DNA from: PS1 clade bacterium
GTDB taxonomy: Bacteria; Pseudomonadota; Alphaproteobacteria; RS24
Direction: 5' to 3'
Length of the DNA: 6,936 nt
Assembly (NCBI GenBank): GCA_016779015.1
Contig: JADHOK010000071.1
Coordinates: forward strand, 1-6,936
The notes under the pieces: generated by a model
The model's database searches: none
What the model was told of the DNA's origin: nothing
Seen by the model: only the letters and a program-made list of their open reading frames with translations
Translations under genes and position numbers: made by a program
Shown here: positions 5,726 to 6,936 of the stretch, piece after piece
Position numbering within the stretch: the first letter of the stretch is position 1
How the letters are laid out: each line of letters begins with the position of its first letter

Positions 5726-6640
5726 TCAACTCATAGCAGAACGGTCTGCTATTGTCGTTTCTTTTGTCCCGGAATTTATCCCGCTTGCACCGCCATGGTG
5801 CGGCAGATATTTGCCGACATAGCGCGCCACTTCCACCGCATCCTGCCCGACATAAAGCCCATAGGGGCGTCCCTCGGTGGCGCTGTCATTGCGGTCGAGG
5901 CGCAGCACCAACGGCGCGGCCTGACTGGCTGCCATGCGCATGGCCAGACGGTCGGTGCCGATGACCAGTCGCGCGCGGCGCAACAACCCGCCTTGCTTGG
6001 CAAAAGGCAGGTCTTCGAAATGCGTTATCTGACCGGCCGGAATATTCGCCACCAGCGCATCGGCCAACGCGCAGCCTTTGTCGCTGAGCACCACAATATG
6101 CGCCTGTTTGAGCGCCGCAACACTGTCGGACAAACGCCAAATAAGCTCGGCATAATGCTGCCAGTCCCAAGCGGCGCGGCTGTTTTCGGCCAGTGCCAGC
6201 ACCACCAAAGGCGCATCTGGCGACAGTGTTTCGGGCAGTGCCAAATGCAGCTTGTCGGGGGTAAAAATATGCGGTGGACGAAACTTGCCCGCGGCAAATA
6301 ATGCCGGCAATGAATAAGCACCGCTGTCAAAACGATAATGATGGCGATGCCGCGCCCATAATAAAAACGGCAGGCGCGTCGGTGCCAAAGAAATGACGCG
6401 GTGCCAATTGCGCCCCATCGCCGCGCCAAGCAATTGCAATGACGACACGCGCTGGCGGTTATAGGTGATAAACTGCAACGGCGCGGGCGCGTCGGCAAAT
6501 AGCGGCACAAAATCCTTATGCGTTACCAAATGCACGGCCCGCGACGGCTCAAATGCCAGCAGCTCGGCCAATACGCCGGTGGCGGTAAACGCGTCGAGCC
6601 GGTCGGGCGGCAGGATGATAAGATTGCTGCGCGGTGACAT
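5726..6640 (-). CDS. Degenerate GT9 / heptosyltransferase-like protein
   Basis: This 304-residue protein looks like a divergent member of the ADP-heptose:LPS heptosyltransferase (GT9) fold, but the match is weak. The N-terminal half has N-L-I-I-L-P-P followed by a helix and H-L-V-T-H, like the first Rossmann strands of GT9. The C-terminal half has P-L-V-V-L-A-L-A-E-N-S-R-A-A-W-D-W-Q-H-Y-A, in the position of the nucleotide-sugar-binding segment. It also has L-L-R-R-A-R-L-V-I-G-T-D-R-L-A-M-R-M-A-A-S (219-239), corresponding to the family's A-x-x-x-I-G-x-D-(S/T)-G-x-x-H-(L/I)-A-A. The Gly and His of that motif are replaced, so activity is doubtful. A GTG at 6751 would add 37 residues but overlaps the divergent ygfZ start, so I prefer the ATG at 6640. 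No good Shine-Dalgarno precedes it. It is the first gene of the operon with the dihydroorotase-like and AcuI-like genes. Confidence 0.65.
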   Translation of the reverse strand: MSPRSNLIILPPDRLDAFTATGVLAELLAFEPSRAVHLVTHKDFVPLFADAPAPLQFITYNRQRVSSLQLLGAAMGRNWHRVISLAPTRLPFLLWARHRHHYRFDSGAYSLPALFAAGKFRPPHIFTPDKLHLALPETLSPDAPLVVLALAENSRAAWDWQHYAELIWRLSDSVAALKQAHIVVLSDKGCALADALVANIPAGQITHFEDLPFAKQGGLLRRARLVIGTDRLAMRMAASQAAPLVLRLDRNDSATEGRPYGLYVGQDAVEVARYVGKYLPHHGGASGINSGTKETTIADRSAMS

Positions 6641-6736
6641 TGCCAAACTATACGCGCCTTGCCGCGAATTACCAATCCGCTTTGGCGCGCTGCATGGGGA
6701 CTTGAAATTTTTCTGCCATGGGCGCACATGTTGGCT
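6641..6736. other. Divergent intergenic region between the GT9-like operon and ygfZ
   Basis: These 96 bases lie between the two chosen divergent start codons. They contain a good minus-strand promoter candidate for the operon. On the plus strand a TTGAAA box (6702-6707) is present, but I see no matching -10 before the ygfZ start. There is no room for another gene. Confidence 0.55.
6647..6675 (-). promoter_or_regulatory. Candidate sigma70-like promoter of the GT9-like/pyrC/acuI operon
   Basis: On the minus strand TTGGTA (6670-6675) and TATAGT (6647-6652) are separated by exactly 17 bases. The -10 matches the consensus at five of six positions and the -35 at four. Only six bases separate the -10 from the ATG at 6640, so transcription would start at or next to the start codon and give a leaderless mRNA. 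It was identified by eye from consensus only. Confidence 0.4.
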
Positions 6737-6936
6737 ATGAGCACTTTTCACACTGCCTTGGAAGACCGCGCCGTACTGCGTCTCAGCGGCGCTGACCGCG
6801 TTGATTTTTTACAAAATCTGGTGACACAAGACGTCGCGCGCCCACAAGCCGGTGCTTGTGTGATGGCGGCGCTGCTGACGCCGCAAGGCAAGCTGCTTTT
6901 CGATTTCATCATCTATGTTGAGGAAGATGGTTTTCT
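6737..6936 (+). CDS. ygfZ: YgfZ/GcvT-like folate-binding protein, N-terminal part (3' end outside window)
   Basis: YgfZ proteins bind tetrahydrofolate and help maintain or repair certain iron-sulfur enzymes. They share the fold of the glycine-cleavage T-protein. Sixty-six residues are visible before the window ends. The segment V-L-R-L-S-G-A-D-R-V-D-F-L-Q-N-L-V-T-Q-D-V (13-33) and L-T-P-Q-G-K-L-L-F-D-F (47-57) match the conserved N-terminus of the family. The diagnostic K-G-C-Y-x-G-Q-E motif lies further downstream and cannot be checked here. I chose the ATG at 6737; an in-frame ATG at 6728 would add three residues. Neither has a clear Shine-Dalgarno. The gene is divergent from the GT9-like operon across about 96 bp. 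Confidence 0.88.
   Translation, partial: MSTFHTALEDRAVLRLSGADRVDFLQNLVTQDVARPQAGACVMAALLTPQGKLLFDFIIYVEEDGF

Noticed and set aside
5795..6301. 168-residue plus-strand open frame opposite the GT9-like gene
   Set aside because: No domain is recognisable and no Shine-Dalgarno is seen. It is most simply a shadow of the gene on the other strand, although that gene is itself divergent.
6641..6751. 37-residue N-terminal extension of the GT9-like protein from a GTG at 6751
   Set aside because: It would overlap the start of the divergent ygfZ gene, begins upstream of the promoter candidate, and its residues do not resemble a GT9 N-terminus. The ATG at 6640 puts the first Rossmann strand at the expected place.
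1..6936. Mobile element, phage, CRISPR array, toxin-antitoxin or defence system
   Set aside because: I found no transposase, integrase, terminal inverted repeats, regularly spaced repeats or defence-type domain. Every recognised gene is a core or metabolic family and composition looks even throughout.

Overview
The window looks like ordinary chromosomal DNA of an alphaproteobacterium. It is GC-rich, tightly packed, and holds nine protein genes, two of them cut by the window edges. The assignment rests on protein resemblance: the dihydroorotase-like protein carries a V-I-D-T-Q-V-H-F-R-E-P-G signature that I associate from memory with Alphaproteobacteria, and the Sua5, SRAP, DUF192, AcuI/YhdH and YgfZ proteins fit the same background. 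I see no insertion sequence, phage gene, CRISPR array, tRNA or rRNA.

Layout, left to right. (1) 1-455, + strand: 3' half of a Sua5-type threonylcarbamoyl-AMP synthase gene, converging on the next block with a 4-bp gap. (2) 2451-460, - strand: a compact operon running DUF192 exported protein, then a SRAP-domain DNA-protein crosslink/abasic-site protein, then a two-module VOC (glyoxalase-like) protein. Its stops and starts abut, and one Shine-Dalgarno overlaps the preceding stop. (3) 2452-2584: a 133-bp divergent region with a candidate promoter, a small hairpin and a strong Shine-Dalgarno for the next gene. (4) 2585-3367, + strand: a classical short-chain dehydrogenase, converging with an 8-bp gap on the next block. 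(5) 6640-3376, - strand: a second operon of a degenerate GT9/heptosyltransferase-like protein, a dihydroorotase-family amidohydrolase and an AcuI/YhdH-type acryloyl-CoA reductase, with gaps of 17 and 23 bp. (6) 6641-6736: a short divergent promoter region. (7) 6737 to the window end, + strand: 5' part of a YgfZ-type folate-binding protein gene.

Functionally this is a mixed housekeeping set: tRNA t6A modification (Sua5), protection of abasic DNA (SRAP), pyrimidine or related cyclic-amide metabolism (dihydroorotase-like), reduction of acryloyl-CoA or similar enoyl substrates (AcuI-like), and Fe-S protein maintenance (YgfZ). No new multi-gene defence or mobile system is evident. The points most worth a second look are a beta-clamp-binding-like tail (Q-M-D-L-F) at the extreme C-terminus of the SRAP protein, replacement of the first His of the metal-binding HxH motif by Gln in the dihydroorotase-like enzyme, loss of the usual GT9 signature in the heptosyltransferase-like protein, and a promoter placed so that this last gene may be transcribed leaderless.
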